Below are positions 1-9,550 of a stretch of 64,000 nt of DNA, piece after piece (the first letter of the stretch is position 1; each line of letters starts with the position of its first letter). This DNA comes from Streptomyces tardus (GTDB taxonomy: Bacteria; Actinomycetota; Actinomycetes; Streptomycetales; Streptomycetaceae). The stretch covers positions 3,043,977 through 3,107,976 of the forward strand of contig NZ_JAELVF020000001.1 in NCBI RefSeq assembly GCF_018101125.2. The letters are read 5' to 3'. Made by a program: the position numbers and the translations under genes. The notes beneath the pieces are model-generated. The model ran no database searches, was not told the origin of the DNA, and was given only the letters and a program-made list of their open reading frames with translations.

Positions 1-671
1 CGGTGGGCCACCACATCGTGCATCTCCCGTGCGATGCGCGCCCGTTCCTCGCCCCGCGCCCACTCGGCGCGTTCCTCCGCGCGCTCGGCGAGCAGCAGCA
101 ACTCGCGCTCCAGGCCGTCGGTTCGCTCCCGCAGCGCCTCGACCAGCCGCCTTCGCGCCCCGACGTACATCCCGAGCAGGACCGGCGGCACCACGGTGGA
201 CAGCGTCAGCGTGGCCGCCGCGAAGAAGACGAACCAGTCGCTCGACAGCTGCGGACCGACATCGCTGCGCAGGTCGAGGTAGACCACGATCAGGCCGCCG
301 ACGAGCTGCATCCCCGTCAACAGCGCGATGATCCGCCTCGGCACATCGGAGGCGGCCAGGGTGTAGAGGCCCACCAGCGAGAGCAGAAATCCCATTTGGG
401 CCGGGATGATCGCGACCGTGATCAGCACCACGGCGATCGGGTAACGCCGCCGCAGCACCAGCGTGCTTCCGACCACCAGGCCGAGCGCGATGCCCGCGGC
501 CACCGGGATATCGGCCTCGCCCGCGAATGCCCGGCCCTCGAAAGCGCACTCGACCATCGACAGCAGGGCGAGCGTGACATCCAGCGCGGCACTGCGCCGC
601 CGGGCCCACCACAACAGGCCGGACGCACCCCCCGCGGCGCGGGTGCGGACCTCGTCCCCCGTCTCGCTCAT
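1..671 (-). CDS. Sensor histidine kinase, NarL-type, C-terminus cut by window edge
   Basis: Membrane sensor kinase of a two-component system; only the first 223 residues lie inside the window. The N-terminal half carries several hydrophobic stretches consistent with membrane segments (about residues 25-165), followed by a charged, coiled-coil-like linker rich in Arg and Glu. The last visible residues form the HisKA_3 phosphoacceptor box ERARIAREMHDVVAH, with the predicted phosphorylated His at residue 218. The ATPase domain and the partner response regulator would lie to the left of the window. The ATG at 671 is the first start that gives a complete membrane domain. The family is clear; the signal it senses cannot be told. 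Confidence 0.85.
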   Translation of the reverse strand, partial: MSETGDEVRTRAAGGASGLLWWARRRSAALDVTLALLSMVECAFEGRAFAGEADIPVAAGIALGLVVGSTLVLRRRYPIAVVLITVAIIPAQMGFLLSLVGLYTLAASDVPRRIIALLTGMQLVGGLIVVYLDLRSDVGPQLSSDWFVFFAAATLTLSTVVPPVLLGMYVGARRRLVEALRERTDGLERELLLLAERAEERAEWARGEERARIAREMHDVVAH

Positions 672-845
672 ACGGGTCAGCCTACGGCGGCGGGCAACCG
701 GATTTCGCGCGGCCCGCACTGATGTGCGGAGGGGAAAATCTGTTCACTCTTCAACCTGAAGTGGAATTCGGTATTCCTCGCCCGTATCGGTGAAGCGAGC
801 GGGTATTCGATTCTCGACAACGCTCTCCCGCGCCACTGTGGGGTC

Positions 846-1742
846 ATGATTCCCCCACCTCGCACCCCCGGTGTGCACCCCGAAACCGACACAGGATCCG
901 ACCGTTCCGTGAGTGCGGAGGGGGAGCTCCGGGCCCGGGCCGTCGCTCTGCGCCGCGACGGGTTCAGCCGCCGGGAGATCCGCGCCCGACTCGGAGTCCC
1001 CGGCAACTCGACCCTCACCGCGCTGCTCGCCGGTGAGCAGCCTCCGGAGAGGAGTCGGCGCCCCAACGCCAAGGACGAGCTGCGCGCCCGCGCCCGCGAG
1101 CTCCGAGCGCAGGGCAGCACATACGACGAGATCACGGCCGAGCTGGGGGTCTTGAAAAGCTCCGTCTCGCTGTGGGTGCGCGATCTTCCCAAACCGCCGA
1201 CGCCGCCGGAACGGCTGCGGAGGATGAGCGAGGCGCGTTGGGGCCCGCATCGCGCCGAGCGGGCGCGGGAGCGCGAGCGGGTCAGAGGTGAATCGGCCGC
1301 CGAAGTGGGGGTGTTGAGCGACCGCGAGCTGTTCCTGGTGGGCGTCGGCCTCTACTGGGCGGAAGGCGCGAAGAGCAAACCGCACCGACTTCAGGAGCAG
1401 GTTCAGTTCGTCAACAGTGACCCCGGCATGATCAGAGTGTTCCTCGCCTGGCTCGAGCTTCTGGGGGTGCAGCGTGAGCGACTTCAGCTGCGCCTCATGA
1501 TCCATGAGACCGCGGACGTGCCGTCAGCGGAGCAGTACTGGGCTGAAGTGGTGGGGGTTGATGTGGCAGTCTTCTCCAAGACCACGCTCAAGAAGCACAA
1601 CCCGAAGACTGTTCGCAAGAACAGCGGCGACGGTTATCGCGGTTGCTTGGTGGTGGGGGTGAGGCAGGGTGCCGACCTTTACCGCCGCATGGAGGGGTGG
1701 TGGTCCGGCGTAGTATCGGGCGTCGGGGAGCTGTCAGTTTGA
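846..1742 (+). CDS. HTH protein with LAGLIDADG-like domain
   Basis: 298 residues. Two similar N-terminal segments (about residues 22-60 and 75-115) each look like a helix-turn-helix (ARAVALRRDGFSRREIRARL and ARARELRAQGSTYDEITAEL), the second followed by SVSLWVRDLP. The C-terminal part (about 160-290) contains GLYWAEGAKSK and FVNSDPGMIRVFLAWL, a pattern I associate with LAGLIDADG-fold proteins. It may be a DNA-binding regulator that kept a homing-endonuclease fold, as WhiA did, or an active nuclease. It stops 29 bp before the tRNA-Gln gene. A GTG at 910 is a possible shorter start but has no evident ribosome site. Function is not known to me. Confidence 0.7.
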   Translation: MIPPPRTPGVHPETDTGSDRSVSAEGELRARAVALRRDGFSRREIRARLGVPGNSTLTALLAGEQPPERSRRPNAKDELRARARELRAQGSTYDEITAELGVLKSSVSLWVRDLPKPPTPPERLRRMSEARWGPHRAERARERERVRGESAAEVGVLSDRELFLVGVGLYWAEGAKSKPHRLQEQVQFVNSDPGMIRVFLAWLELLGVQRERLQLRLMIHETADVPSAEQYWAEVVGVDVAVFSKTTLKKHNPKTVRKNSGDGYRGCLVVGVRQGADLYRRMEGWWSGVVSGVGELSV

Positions 1743-1771
1743 CCGAATGTCCGGATTGACGCCCTTTGCTA

Positions 1772-1843
1772 TCCCCTGTGGTGTAATCGGCAACATCGCG
1801 GACTTTGAATCCGTTGTTCCAGGTTCGAGCCCTGGCAGGGGAG
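1772..1843 (+). tRNA. tRNA-Gln (anticodon UUG)
   Basis: A 72-nt cloverleaf can be drawn: acceptor arms TCCCCTG (1772-1778) and CAGGGGA (1836-1842) pair fully, the T-arm contains GGTTCGAGCC, and the anticodon loop is CTTTGAA, giving UUG for the glutamine codon CAA. The 3' CCA is not encoded, as is common in actinomycetes. A strong hairpin follows directly. Confidence 0.95.
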
Positions 1844-1850
1844 CACCGGA

Positions 1851-1883
1851 GAAGGGCCCATCCGTCGAGCGGTTGGGCCCTTC
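1851..1883 (+). terminator. Hairpin terminator after tRNA-Gln
   Basis: Perfect 10-bp inverted repeat GAAGGGCCCA (1851-1860) and TGGGCCCTTC (1874-1883) with a 13-nt loop, 7 bp beyond the tRNA. It fits a GC-rich actinomycete terminator without a long U-tract. Confidence 0.85.
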
Positions 1884-2396
1884 TGGCGTGCGCCCGTCGA
1901 CCTGCCGCCGTGCCCGAGGCAACTGCCGATCCATCCCCCGCCCCTGACGTCCGCTCGTCTCATCTCCCCGTTCCTGTGCGGCAGTTCGGCGGTGGGAGTG
2001 CCGCGTGCGACCGGCTGACTCAGGGTGTCCGGGCGCCGCCCCCTTAGGGGAGGCCACCGGGGAGGTGTGGGGACGCTCTCGTCCTGGTGCACGACGAGCC
2101 GCGCGCCTGCTCTGCCTAACGTCGGAGATGGCTGCAACGGGGTGCGGCCACCACCGCACAGGTGGTGCTGGCCCCACCGCGAAGACGGTGTCTCTCCCCA
2201 TGGTCCGGGCACCGCCACTGCGGAAGTCTCATAGCTGTCCGTTCAACGAACCGGGGGACGCATCGGTTCCCCTCCGGACTTCCCACGACCGGGGCCGCGC
2301 CGACACGGCGTGCCCGCGGAAGTCCGAGGCCGGAACCACCGGATGCCGGAGCGGACCTTCCGATCGACACACCTTCCGTTCAACCAAGGAGTCACC
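1884..2396. other. Intergenic region, no gene recognised
   Basis: About 510 bp between the tRNA terminator and the ABC exporter. Reading frames here have no recognisable domain. The last part must hold the promoter and leader of the exporter operon; the ribosome site AAGGAG is at 2386-2391. I see no other convincing element. Confidence 0.5.
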
Positions 2397-3185
2397 GTGA
2401 CAACGGCTGTAGCGAATCCCCTGACCGGGGGCGGCGGAGAGAGCACGGCGGTTGCGGCGCGAGCCCGGCAGCTCGTGAAGGCGTACGGCTCGGGCGAGAC
2501 CGGGGTGGTGGCGCTCGACCGGGTGGACGTCGACATCGCCCGCGGCGCCTTCACCGCCATCATGGGCCCGTCCGGCTCGGGCAAGTCGACCCTGATGCAC
2601 TGCCTGGCCGGGCTCGACTCGGTGAGCTCCGGTCAGATCTGGGTCGGCGGTACGGAGATCACCTCGCTGAAGGACAAGAAGCTGACGCGTCTTCGGCGCG
2701 ACCACATCGGCTTCATCTTCCAGGCGTTCAACCTGCTTCCCACTCTCACCGCGGCGGAGAACATCACGCTGCCGATGGACATCGCCGGCGTGAAGCCCGA
2801 CCGGGCGTGGCTGGACCAGGTGGTGCAGACCGTCGGGCTGGGCGGACGGCTGCGCCACCGCCCCGCGCAGCTCTCCGGCGGCCAGCAGCAACGTGTCGCG
2901 GTGGCACGGGCGTTGGCCTCCCGGCCGGACATCATCTTCGGCGACGAGCCGACCGGGAATCTGGACTCGCGTGCCGGCGCCGAGGTGCTGGGCTTCCTGC
3001 GGCGTTCGGTCGACGAGCTGTCGCAGACGATCGTGATGGTGACGCACGACCCGGTCGCCGCCTCGTACGCGGACCGGGTGCTGTACCTGGCCGACGGCCG
3101 GATCGTGGACGAGATGTGGCGCCCGACGGCCGAGACCGTGCTGGACCGCATGAAGGCGTTCGACACCTTCGGGCGGGTGTCATGA
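2397..3185 (+). CDS. MacB/LolD-type ABC transporter ATP-binding protein
   Basis: 262-residue ATPase subunit. Walker A GPSGSGKST begins at residue 57, the signature is LSGGQQQR, Walker B reads IIFGDEPTGNLD and the switch histidine lies in VTHDP. The EPTGNLD form and the paired FtsX-type permease place it in the MacB/LolD group, which powers mechanotransmission or lipoprotein/lipid and peptide export rather than classic import. The GTG at 2397 has a perfect AAGGAG five bases upstream and is preferred over GTG 2310. It overlaps the permease start by ATGA, so the two are translationally coupled. The substrate is unknown. Confidence 0.92.
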   Translation: MTTAVANPLTGGGGESTAVAARARQLVKAYGSGETGVVALDRVDVDIARGAFTAIMGPSGSGKSTLMHCLAGLDSVSSGQIWVGGTEITSLKDKKLTRLRRDHIGFIFQAFNLLPTLTAAENITLPMDIAGVKPDRAWLDQVVQTVGLGGRLRHRPAQLSGGQQQRVAVARALASRPDIIFGDEPTGNLDSRAGAEVLGFLRRSVDELSQTIVMVTHDPVAASYADRVLYLADGRIVDEMWRPTAETVLDRMKAFDTFGRVS

Positions 3186-5761
3186 CCGTCCTGCGCACCT
3201 CGCTGCGGAACTTCTTCGCGCACAAGGGCCGCATGGTCCTCTCCGGCTTCGCGGTGGTCCTCTCGGTGGCCTTCGTCTGCGGGACGCTGGTGTTCACCGA
3301 CACGATGAACACCACCTTTGACAAGCTCCTCGGCGACACCGCCGCCAATGTCACGGTCACTCCCGAACAGGAGGAGGGCGGCGAGCAGTCGGGTACGGGG
3401 GTCCCGGCAACCGTCCCCGCCTCCCTGGTGAAGGACCTGTCCGGGGTCCAGGGCGCGGAGAGCGTCTTCGGCCTCGCCTCGACCATGGCGGTCACCGTGG
3501 TGGACGCCGACAACGAGAGCATCAGTCCGGACACCGGCGCCCCGACGGTCGCCTCCAACTGGACCGAGCTGGACAAGCGGTCGATGGCCGTCACCGAGGG
3601 GCACCCGCCGCGTGGGCCCACCGAGGTGATGGTGGACGCGGACACGGCGAAGAAGCACGGCATCGCCGTGGGCGACCGGCTGCGGACCATCGCAGCGCCG
3701 GGCGACTTCAGGTCGAAGGTCGTGGGCATCGCGAAGTTCGAGTCGACCAACCCCGGTGCGGCGGTGCTGTTCTACGACACCGCCACGGTGCAGCGTCAAC
3801 TGCTCGGTGGTCAGGGGGTGTTCACCGGTGTCGCGGTGCTGTCGGCGGACGGGGTGACCGACGGGCTGCTGAAGAGGAACGTCTCCGAGGCGCTCGCGTC
3901 CGGCGAGGTCTACACCGTGCGCACGCAGGCGGAGACGGCCGAGGCGGAAAAGTCCGACCTGGGCTTTCTGGACGTGACGAAGTACGCGCTGCTGGGCTTC
4001 GCCGGGATCGCGGTGCTGGTGGGGATCTTCCTGATCGTCAACACCTTCTCGATGCTGGTGGCGCAGCGGACTCGTGAGCTGGGCCTGATGCGGGCGATCG
4101 GTTCGAGCCGTCGGCAGGTGAACCGCTCGGTGCTGATCGAGGCGCTGTTGCTGGGAGTCCTCGGTTCGGCGGTCGGTGTGGTTGCGGGTGTGGGGCTTGC
4201 GATCGGGCTGATGAAGCTGATGGGCATGGCCGGGATGAATCTCAGCACCGGTGATCTGACGGTCACCTGGGTGACGCCGGTGGTCGGTGTGGCTCTGGGC
4301 GTGTTGGTGACGCTGGTGTCGGCGTATCTGCCGGCACGGCGCGCGGGCCGTATCTCGCCGATGGCGGCGCTGCGGGACGTGGGGATGCCGATGGAGGCCC
4401 GGGCCAGCCGGCTGCGGGCGGGATTCGGCGGGTTGCTGACGGCCGCGGGTGCGGCGGGCCTCGTGGCGGCAGCCGCTTCGGGGGACGCCGGCGAGGGTTC
4501 GCTCTATCTGGCGCTCGGCATCTTCTTCTCGCTGGTCGGCTTCGTGCTGGTGGGGCCGCTGCTGGCTTCGCTGGTGGTGCGGGTGCTGAGCGTGGTGGTG
4601 CTGCGGGTGTGGGGGCCGGTGGGTCGTCTCGCGGAGCGGAACGCGCTGCGCAATCCGCGGCGCACGGGGGCGACCGGGGCGGCGCTGATGATCGGCCTGG
4701 CGCTGGTCGCGGCGCTGTCGGTGGTCGGTTCCTCGCTGGTGGCCTCGGCCACCGACGAGCTGGACCGCACGGTCGGTGCGGACTTCATCGTGGAGGGCCA
4801 GGGGTTCGGCGGGGCGACGTTCACTCCGGCGGCGACCGAGCGGCTGCGGGGCACCCCGCACCTGGAGCACGTGACCGAGTACCGGGCGCTGGATCCGGTG
4901 GAGATCACGCTTCCGGACGGCAGGAAGGTCGACCACGACGCCTCTGCGGTCTCTCCCAGCTACGCGGAGGACGTGCGGACGAAGATGGCCGACGGCGATA
5001 TGGCGGAGGCGTTCGCCGAGGGCGGTGTGGCGGTGGACGAGCCGTTCGCCGACAAGCACGGGCTCTCGGTCGGCGACCGGATCACCGTCACGTATGCGGG
5101 GGCCGGCGAGGAGCTGACGGTTCGGGGCATCACCTCCGAGGAGGCGAATCTCGACTCCGGGGTGGCGTTCATGGGCATCTCGACGGCGGAGAGCTTCGTG
5201 CCGAAGGACCGGATGCCGCTGAACATGATGCTGCTGGCGAAGGCGAAGGACGGCGAGGCCGACGAGGCGTACGCGGCGCTGAAGGGGGCGATGAAGGAGT
5301 ACCCGCAGTACACGGTGCGTGACCAGGCCGACTTCAAGGCGCTGCTCAAGGACCAGGTCGGGCAGCTGCTGAACATGGTCTACGGGCTGCTGGCGCTGGC
5401 GATCATCGTGGCGATCCTCGGCGTGGTGAACACCCTGGCGCTGTCGGTGGTGGAGCGGACGCGGGAGATCGGGCTGATGCGGGCGATCGGTCTCTCCCGG
5501 CGGCAGCTGCGGCGGATGATCCGGCTGGAGTCGGTGGTGATCGCGCTCTTCGGTGCGCTGCTGGGTATCGGACTGGGCATGGCGTGGGGAGTGGCGGCGC
5601 AGAAGCTGCTGGTGCTGGAGGGGCTCCAGGTGCTGGACGTGCCCTGGCCGACGATCGGGACGGTGTTCCTGGGGGCCGCGCTGGTGGGTCTGGTTGCCGC
5701 GCTGGTGCCGGCGTTCCGGGCCGGTCGGATGAATGTGCTGAACGCGATCGCGACGGACTGA
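3182..5761 (+). CDS. FtsX/MacB-type ABC transporter permease, double length
   Basis: 859 residues with two FtsX modules. An N-terminal membrane segment (about 15-38) is followed by an extracellular MacB_PCD-like region, a first FtsX membrane core around residues 275-400 and, after a second extracellular region, another core around 735-855. Both cores contain the diagnostic turn RTRE(L/I)GLMRAIG after the first helix. This two-FtsX layout is common in actinomycete partners of MacB-like ATPases. Starts at ATG 3182 inside the stop of the ATPase gene. It is predicted to act in the cytoplasmic membrane; substrate not inferable. Confidence 0.9.
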   Translation: MTVLRTSLRNFFAHKGRMVLSGFAVVLSVAFVCGTLVFTDTMNTTFDKLLGDTAANVTVTPEQEEGGEQSGTGVPATVPASLVKDLSGVQGAESVFGLASTMAVTVVDADNESISPDTGAPTVASNWTELDKRSMAVTEGHPPRGPTEVMVDADTAKKHGIAVGDRLRTIAAPGDFRSKVVGIAKFESTNPGAAVLFYDTATVQRQLLGGQGVFTGVAVLSADGVTDGLLKRNVSEALASGEVYTVRTQAETAEAEKSDLGFLDVTKYALLGFAGIAVLVGIFLIVNTFSMLVAQRTRELGLMRAIGSSRRQVNRSVLIEALLLGVLGSAVGVVAGVGLAIGLMKLMGMAGMNLSTGDLTVTWVTPVVGVALGVLVTLVSAYLPARRAGRISPMAALRDVGMPMEARASRLRAGFGGLLTAAGAAGLVAAAASGDAGEGSLYLALGIFFSLVGFVLVGPLLASLVVRVLSVVVLRVWGPVGRLAERNALRNPRRTGATGAALMIGLALVAALSVVGSSLVASATDELDRTVGADFIVEGQGFGGATFTPAATERLRGTPHLEHVTEYRALDPVEITLPDGRKVDHDASAVSPSYAEDVRTKMADGDMAEAFAEGGVAVDEPFADKHGLSVGDRITVTYAGAGEELTVRGITSEEANLDSGVAFMGISTAESFVPKDRMPLNMMLLAKAKDGEADEAYAALKGAMKEYPQYTVRDQADFKALLKDQVGQLLNMVYGLLALAIIVAILGVVNTLALSVVERTREIGLMRAIGLSRRQLRRMIRLESVVIALFGALLGIGLGMAWGVAAQKLLVLEGLQVLDVPWPTIGTVFLGAALVGLVAALVPAFRAGRMNVLNAIATD

Positions 5762-5971
5762 GCCCGGCGCGAACCGGTCGGGGCTCCGCACCGGAGCCCG
5801 GCCCGGGCACCTCGGGGGAGGAGTACGCGCCCCGGCGCGTGACCGGCGGCGACCGCCCTTCGGCTCGTGCCGGGGGCGGTCGCGGTCGGCGTAGGCTGGA
5901 AGGCCCGGTTTTCACGAACCGGGCCTTCTCGCGTTCGCCAGTTCGCGGTCCAGCTACCAGCGGGGTTGTCC

Positions 5972-8900
5972 ATGCGTTTGTCCGGTCTGCTAGACGCTGT
6001 CGTACGGGATGAGGCGCTGGCCGAGGCGGTACGGGCCGCCTCGGACGGCAACCGGCACCACGTCGACCTGGTCGGCCCGGCGGCGACGCGTCCGCTGGCG
6101 GTGGCGGCGCTGGCGCGGGACGCGGGACGTACGGTGCTGGCGGTGACGGCGACGACGCGGGAGTCGGAGGATCTGGCGGCGGCGCTGCGTTCGCTGCTGC
6201 CGGAGGAGTCGGTGGTGGAGTTCCCCTCGTGGGAGACGCTGCCGCACGAGCGCCTCTCGCCGCGCAGCGACACCGTCGGCAGGCGGCTGGCGGTGCTGCG
6301 CAGGCTGGCGCACCCGAGCCCGGACGATGCGGCGACCGGCCGGGTCTCGGTGGTGGTGGCGCCGGTGCGCTCGGTGCTCCAGCCGCAGGTCAAGGGGCTC
6401 GGTGAGCTTGTTCCGGTGGCTCTGCGCTCGGGGGGCGGTGCGGACCTCGGTGAGGTGGTGGACGGTCTCGCGGCGGCGGCGTACTCCCGGGTCGAACTGG
6501 TCGAGAAGCGGGGCGAGTTCGCGGTGCGCGGCGGGATCCTGGATGTCTTTCCGCCAACCGAGGAGCATCCGCTGCGGGTGGAGTTCTGGGGCGACGAGGT
6601 GGAGGAGATCCGCTACTTCAAGGTCGCCGACCAGCGTTCCCTGGAGGTGGCGGAGCACGGGTTGTGGGCGCCGCCCTGCCGTGAGCTGCTGCTGACGCAG
6701 GAGGTGCGGGCGCGGGCGGCCGAGCTGGCGGAGCGGCATCCGGAGCTGGGGGAGCTGCTCGGCAAGCTCGCCGAGGGCATCGCGGTCGAGGGGATGGAGT
6801 CGCTGGCCCCGGTACTGGTCGACGAGATGGAGCTGCTGCTCGACGTGCTGCCGCAGGGCAGCATGGCGGTGGTGTGCGATCCGGAGCGGGTGCGTACCCG
6901 GGCGGCCGATCTCGTCGCGACCAGCCAGGAGTTCCTGCAGGCGTCCTGGGCGGCGACGGCGGGCGGCGGCGACGCGCCGATCGATGTGGACGCCGCCTCG
7001 CTGTGGGGCATCGCGGACGTGCGGGAGCGGGCGCGTGAGCTGGGTGTGCTGTGGTGGACGGTGTCGCCGTTCGCCGCCGACGCGGAGGCCGAGCCGGAGG
7101 CGGACACGCTTGCGCCGCGATTGAAGGCCGCGGAGGCGTACCGGGGCGACACCGCGCGGGCGCTGGCGGACACCAAGGAGTGGCTGGCGCGCGGCTGGCG
7201 CTGTGTCTTCCTGACCGAGGGCCACGGTCCGGCGGCCCGTACCGCCGAGGTGCTCAGCGGCGAGGGGGTGCCGGCCAGGCTGGAGGCGGAGCTGGGGGAG
7301 ATCGTGCCCTCGGTGGTGCATGTGGCCTGTGGCGCGCTCGAAACGGGTTTCGTGGCACCGGAGTTGGGGCTGATCGTCCTGACCGAGACGGATCTGACCG
7401 GGCAGAAGGCGGCGGGTCGCGAGGGTGCCCGGATGCCGGCGCGGCGCCGCAAGACGATCGATCCGCTCTCGCTGGTGCCGGGCGACTTCATCGTGCACGA
7501 GCAGCACGGCGTGGGCCGGTACGTCGAGATGGTGCAGCGCACGGTCCAGGGGGCGACGCGCGAGTACCTGTTGGTGGAGTACGCGCCGGCCAAGCGCGGC
7601 CAGCCGGGCGACCGGCTCTTTGTGCCGACCGACCAGTTGGAGCAGGTCACCAAGTACGTGGGCGGCGAGGCGCCGTCGCTGCACCGGCTGGGCGGCGCGG
7701 ACTGGGCGAAGACGAAGGCCAGGGCGAAGAAGGCGGTCAAGGAGATCGCCGCGGATCTGATCAAGCTCTACTCGGCGCGGATGGCGGCGCCCGGCCACAC
7801 CTTCGGCGCGGACACTCCGTGGCAGCGGGAGTTGGAGGACGCGTTCCCCTACATCGAGACCCCGGACCAGCTGACGACGATCGGCGAGGTCAAGGGCGAT
7901 ATGGAGAAGGCCGTCCCGATGGACCGGCTGATCTGCGGCGATGTGGGGTACGGCAAGACGGAGATCGCGGTCCGGGCCGCTTTCAAGGCCGTTCAGGACG
8001 GCAAGCAGGTCGCGGTGCTGGTGCCGACGACGCTGCTGGTGCAGCAGCACTTCGGCACCTTCAACGAGCGGTACGCGCAGTTCCCGGTGGTGGTGAAGGC
8101 GCTGTCGCGGTTCCAGTCGGACACGGAGGCGCAGGCGGTGCTGGACGGGCTGCGGGAGGGTTCGGTGGACGTGGTGATCGGCACCCACCGGCTGTTCTCC
8201 TCGTCGACCAAGTTCAAGGACCTGGGCCTGGTCATCGTCGACGAGGAGCAGCGGTTCGGCGTGGAGCACAAGGAGCAGCTGAAGAAGCTGCGTGCCAACG
8301 TGGACGTGCTGACGATGTCCGCGACGCCGATTCCGCGCACCCTGGAGATGGCTGTCACCGGTATTCGTGAGATGTCGACGATCACCACCCCGCCGGAGGA
8401 GCGGCATCCGGTGCTGACCTTCGTCGGCCCGTACGAGGAGAAGCAGATCGGCGCGGCGGTGCGTCGTGAACTCCTGCGCGAGGGCCAGGTGTTCTACATC
8501 CACAACCGGGTGGAGTCGATCGACCGGGCGGCCTCGCGGCTGCGTCAGATCGTCCCGGAGGCGCGGATCGCCACGGCGCACGGCCAGATGTCGGAGTCGG
8601 CTCTGGAGCAGGTGGTGGTGGACTTCTGGGAGAAGAAGTTCGACGTGCTGGTTTCCACGACGATCGTGGAGTCGGGTATCGACATCTCCAACGCCAACAC
8701 CCTGATCGTCGAGCGCGGCGACAACTTCGGCCTCTCCCAGCTGCACCAGTTGCGCGGCCGGGTGGGGCGCGGCCGGGAGCGGGGTTACGCGTACTTCCTC
8801 TACCCGCCGGAGAAGCCGCTGACGGAGACGGCGCACGAGCGGCTGGCCACGATCGCGCAGCACACCGAGATGGGTGCGGGCATGTACGTGGCGATGAAGG

Positions 8901-9508
8901 ACCTGGAGATCCGGGGTGCGGGCAATCTGCTCGGCGGCGAGCAGTCGGGCCATATCGCGGGGGTCGGTTTCGACCTGTACATCCGCATGGTCGGCGAGGC
9001 GGTGGCCGACTACCGGGCCGCGCTGGAGGACGGCGTGGAGGAGGCGCCGCCGCTGGAGGTGAAGATCGAGCTGCCGGTCGACGCGCACGTCCCGCACGAC
9101 TACGCGCCCGGAGAGCGGCTGCGGCTCCAGGCGTACCGGGCGATCGCCTCGGCCAACTCCGAGGCGGACATCGCCGCGGTGCGGGAGGAACTCACCGACC
9201 GCTACGGCAAGTTGCCCGAGCCGGTGGAGAACCTGCTGCTGGTCGCGGGCTTGCGGATGCTGGCCCGTGCCTGCGGCGTCACCGACATCACCCTCCAGGG
9301 CGCGAACATCCGTTTCTCGCCGGTGGAGCTGCGCGAGAGCCAGGAGCTCAGGCTCAAGCGGGTGTACAAGGGTGCGCTGATCAAGCCGGACCGGCAGCAG
9401 GTGCTGGTGCCGCGGCCGAAGCCGGGCAACATCGGCGCCAAGCCGCTGGTCGGTCGTGAACTCCTCGCCTGGGTGGGGGAGTTCCTGACGACGATCGTGG
9501 GTTCGTAG
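5972..9508 (+). CDS. mfd: Transcription-repair coupling factor Mfd
   Basis: 1178-residue ATP-dependent DNA translocase that removes stalled RNA polymerase and recruits UvrA, close to the usual family length. Visible parts in order: UvrB-like N-terminus with TRESEDLAAALRSLLP; the RNA-polymerase-interacting CarD-like Tudor domain from about residue 500 (GDFIVHEQHGVGRYVEM); Walker A CGDVGYGKTE near 655; DEEQRFG Walker B at 757; motif III MSATPIPRT; motif VI QLRGRVGRGRERGYAY; and the C-terminal TRCF domain. ATG 5972 gives the expected start; the open frame upstream of it has no family similarity. Single-gene unit, core genome. Confidence 0.97.
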   Translation: MRLSGLLDAVVRDEALAEAVRAASDGNRHHVDLVGPAATRPLAVAALARDAGRTVLAVTATTRESEDLAAALRSLLPEESVVEFPSWETLPHERLSPRSDTVGRRLAVLRRLAHPSPDDAATGRVSVVVAPVRSVLQPQVKGLGELVPVALRSGGGADLGEVVDGLAAAAYSRVELVEKRGEFAVRGGILDVFPPTEEHPLRVEFWGDEVEEIRYFKVADQRSLEVAEHGLWAPPCRELLLTQEVRARAAELAERHPELGELLGKLAEGIAVEGMESLAPVLVDEMELLLDVLPQGSMAVVCDPERVRTRAADLVATSQEFLQASWAATAGGGDAPIDVDAASLWGIADVRERARELGVLWWTVSPFAADAEAEPEADTLAPRLKAAEAYRGDTARALADTKEWLARGWRCVFLTEGHGPAARTAEVLSGEGVPARLEAELGEIVPSVVHVACGALETGFVAPELGLIVLTETDLTGQKAAGREGARMPARRRKTIDPLSLVPGDFIVHEQHGVGRYVEMVQRTVQGATREYLLVEYAPAKRGQPGDRLFVPTDQLEQVTKYVGGEAPSLHRLGGADWAKTKARAKKAVKEIAADLIKLYSARMAAPGHTFGADTPWQRELEDAFPYIETPDQLTTIGEVKGDMEKAVPMDRLICGDVGYGKTEIAVRAAFKAVQDGKQVAVLVPTTLLVQQHFGTFNERYAQFPVVVKALSRFQSDTEAQAVLDGLREGSVDVVIGTHRLFSSSTKFKDLGLVIVDEEQRFGVEHKEQLKKLRANVDVLTMSATPIPRTLEMAVTGIREMSTITTPPEERHPVLTFVGPYEEKQIGAAVRRELLREGQVFYIHNRVESIDRAASRLRQIVPEARIATAHGQMSESALEQVVVDFWEKKFDVLVSTTIVESGIDISNANTLIVERGDNFGLSQLHQLRGRVGRGRERGYAYFLYPPEKPLTETAHERLATIAQHTEMGAGMYVAMKDLEIRGAGNLLGGEQSGHIAGVGFDLYIRMVGEAVADYRAALEDGVEEAPPLEVKIELPVDAHVPHDYAPGERLRLQAYRAIASANSEADIAAVREELTDRYGKLPEPVENLLLVAGLRMLARACGVTDITLQGANIRFSPVELRESQELRLKRVYKGALIKPDRQQVLVPRPKPGNIGAKPLVGRELLAWVGEFLTTIVGS

Positions 9509-9509
9509 C

Positions 9510-9550
9510 GGTACGCGGTACGCGGTACGTGGTACGCGGTACGGCGGTAC
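9510..9550. repeat. Short GGTACGC-type tandem repeats after mfd
   Basis: Immediately after the mfd stop the sequence cycles through seven-base units of the form GGTACGC or GGTACGT, roughly five and a half copies. The units are partly self-complementary (GTAC), so the RNA could fold. May serve as a terminator-like element; otherwise a simple repeat. Confidence 0.6.

Noticed and set aside
1734..2201. Minus-strand frame covering the tRNA-Gln gene
   Set aside because: It runs antisense through a tRNA and its terminator and shows no protein family pattern.
2633..5791. Very long minus-strand open frames opposite the ABC permease and opposite mfd (5990-9097)
   Set aside because: They mirror the plus-strand genes in high-GC DNA, are rich in His, Arg and Gln, and have no domains or ribosome sites.
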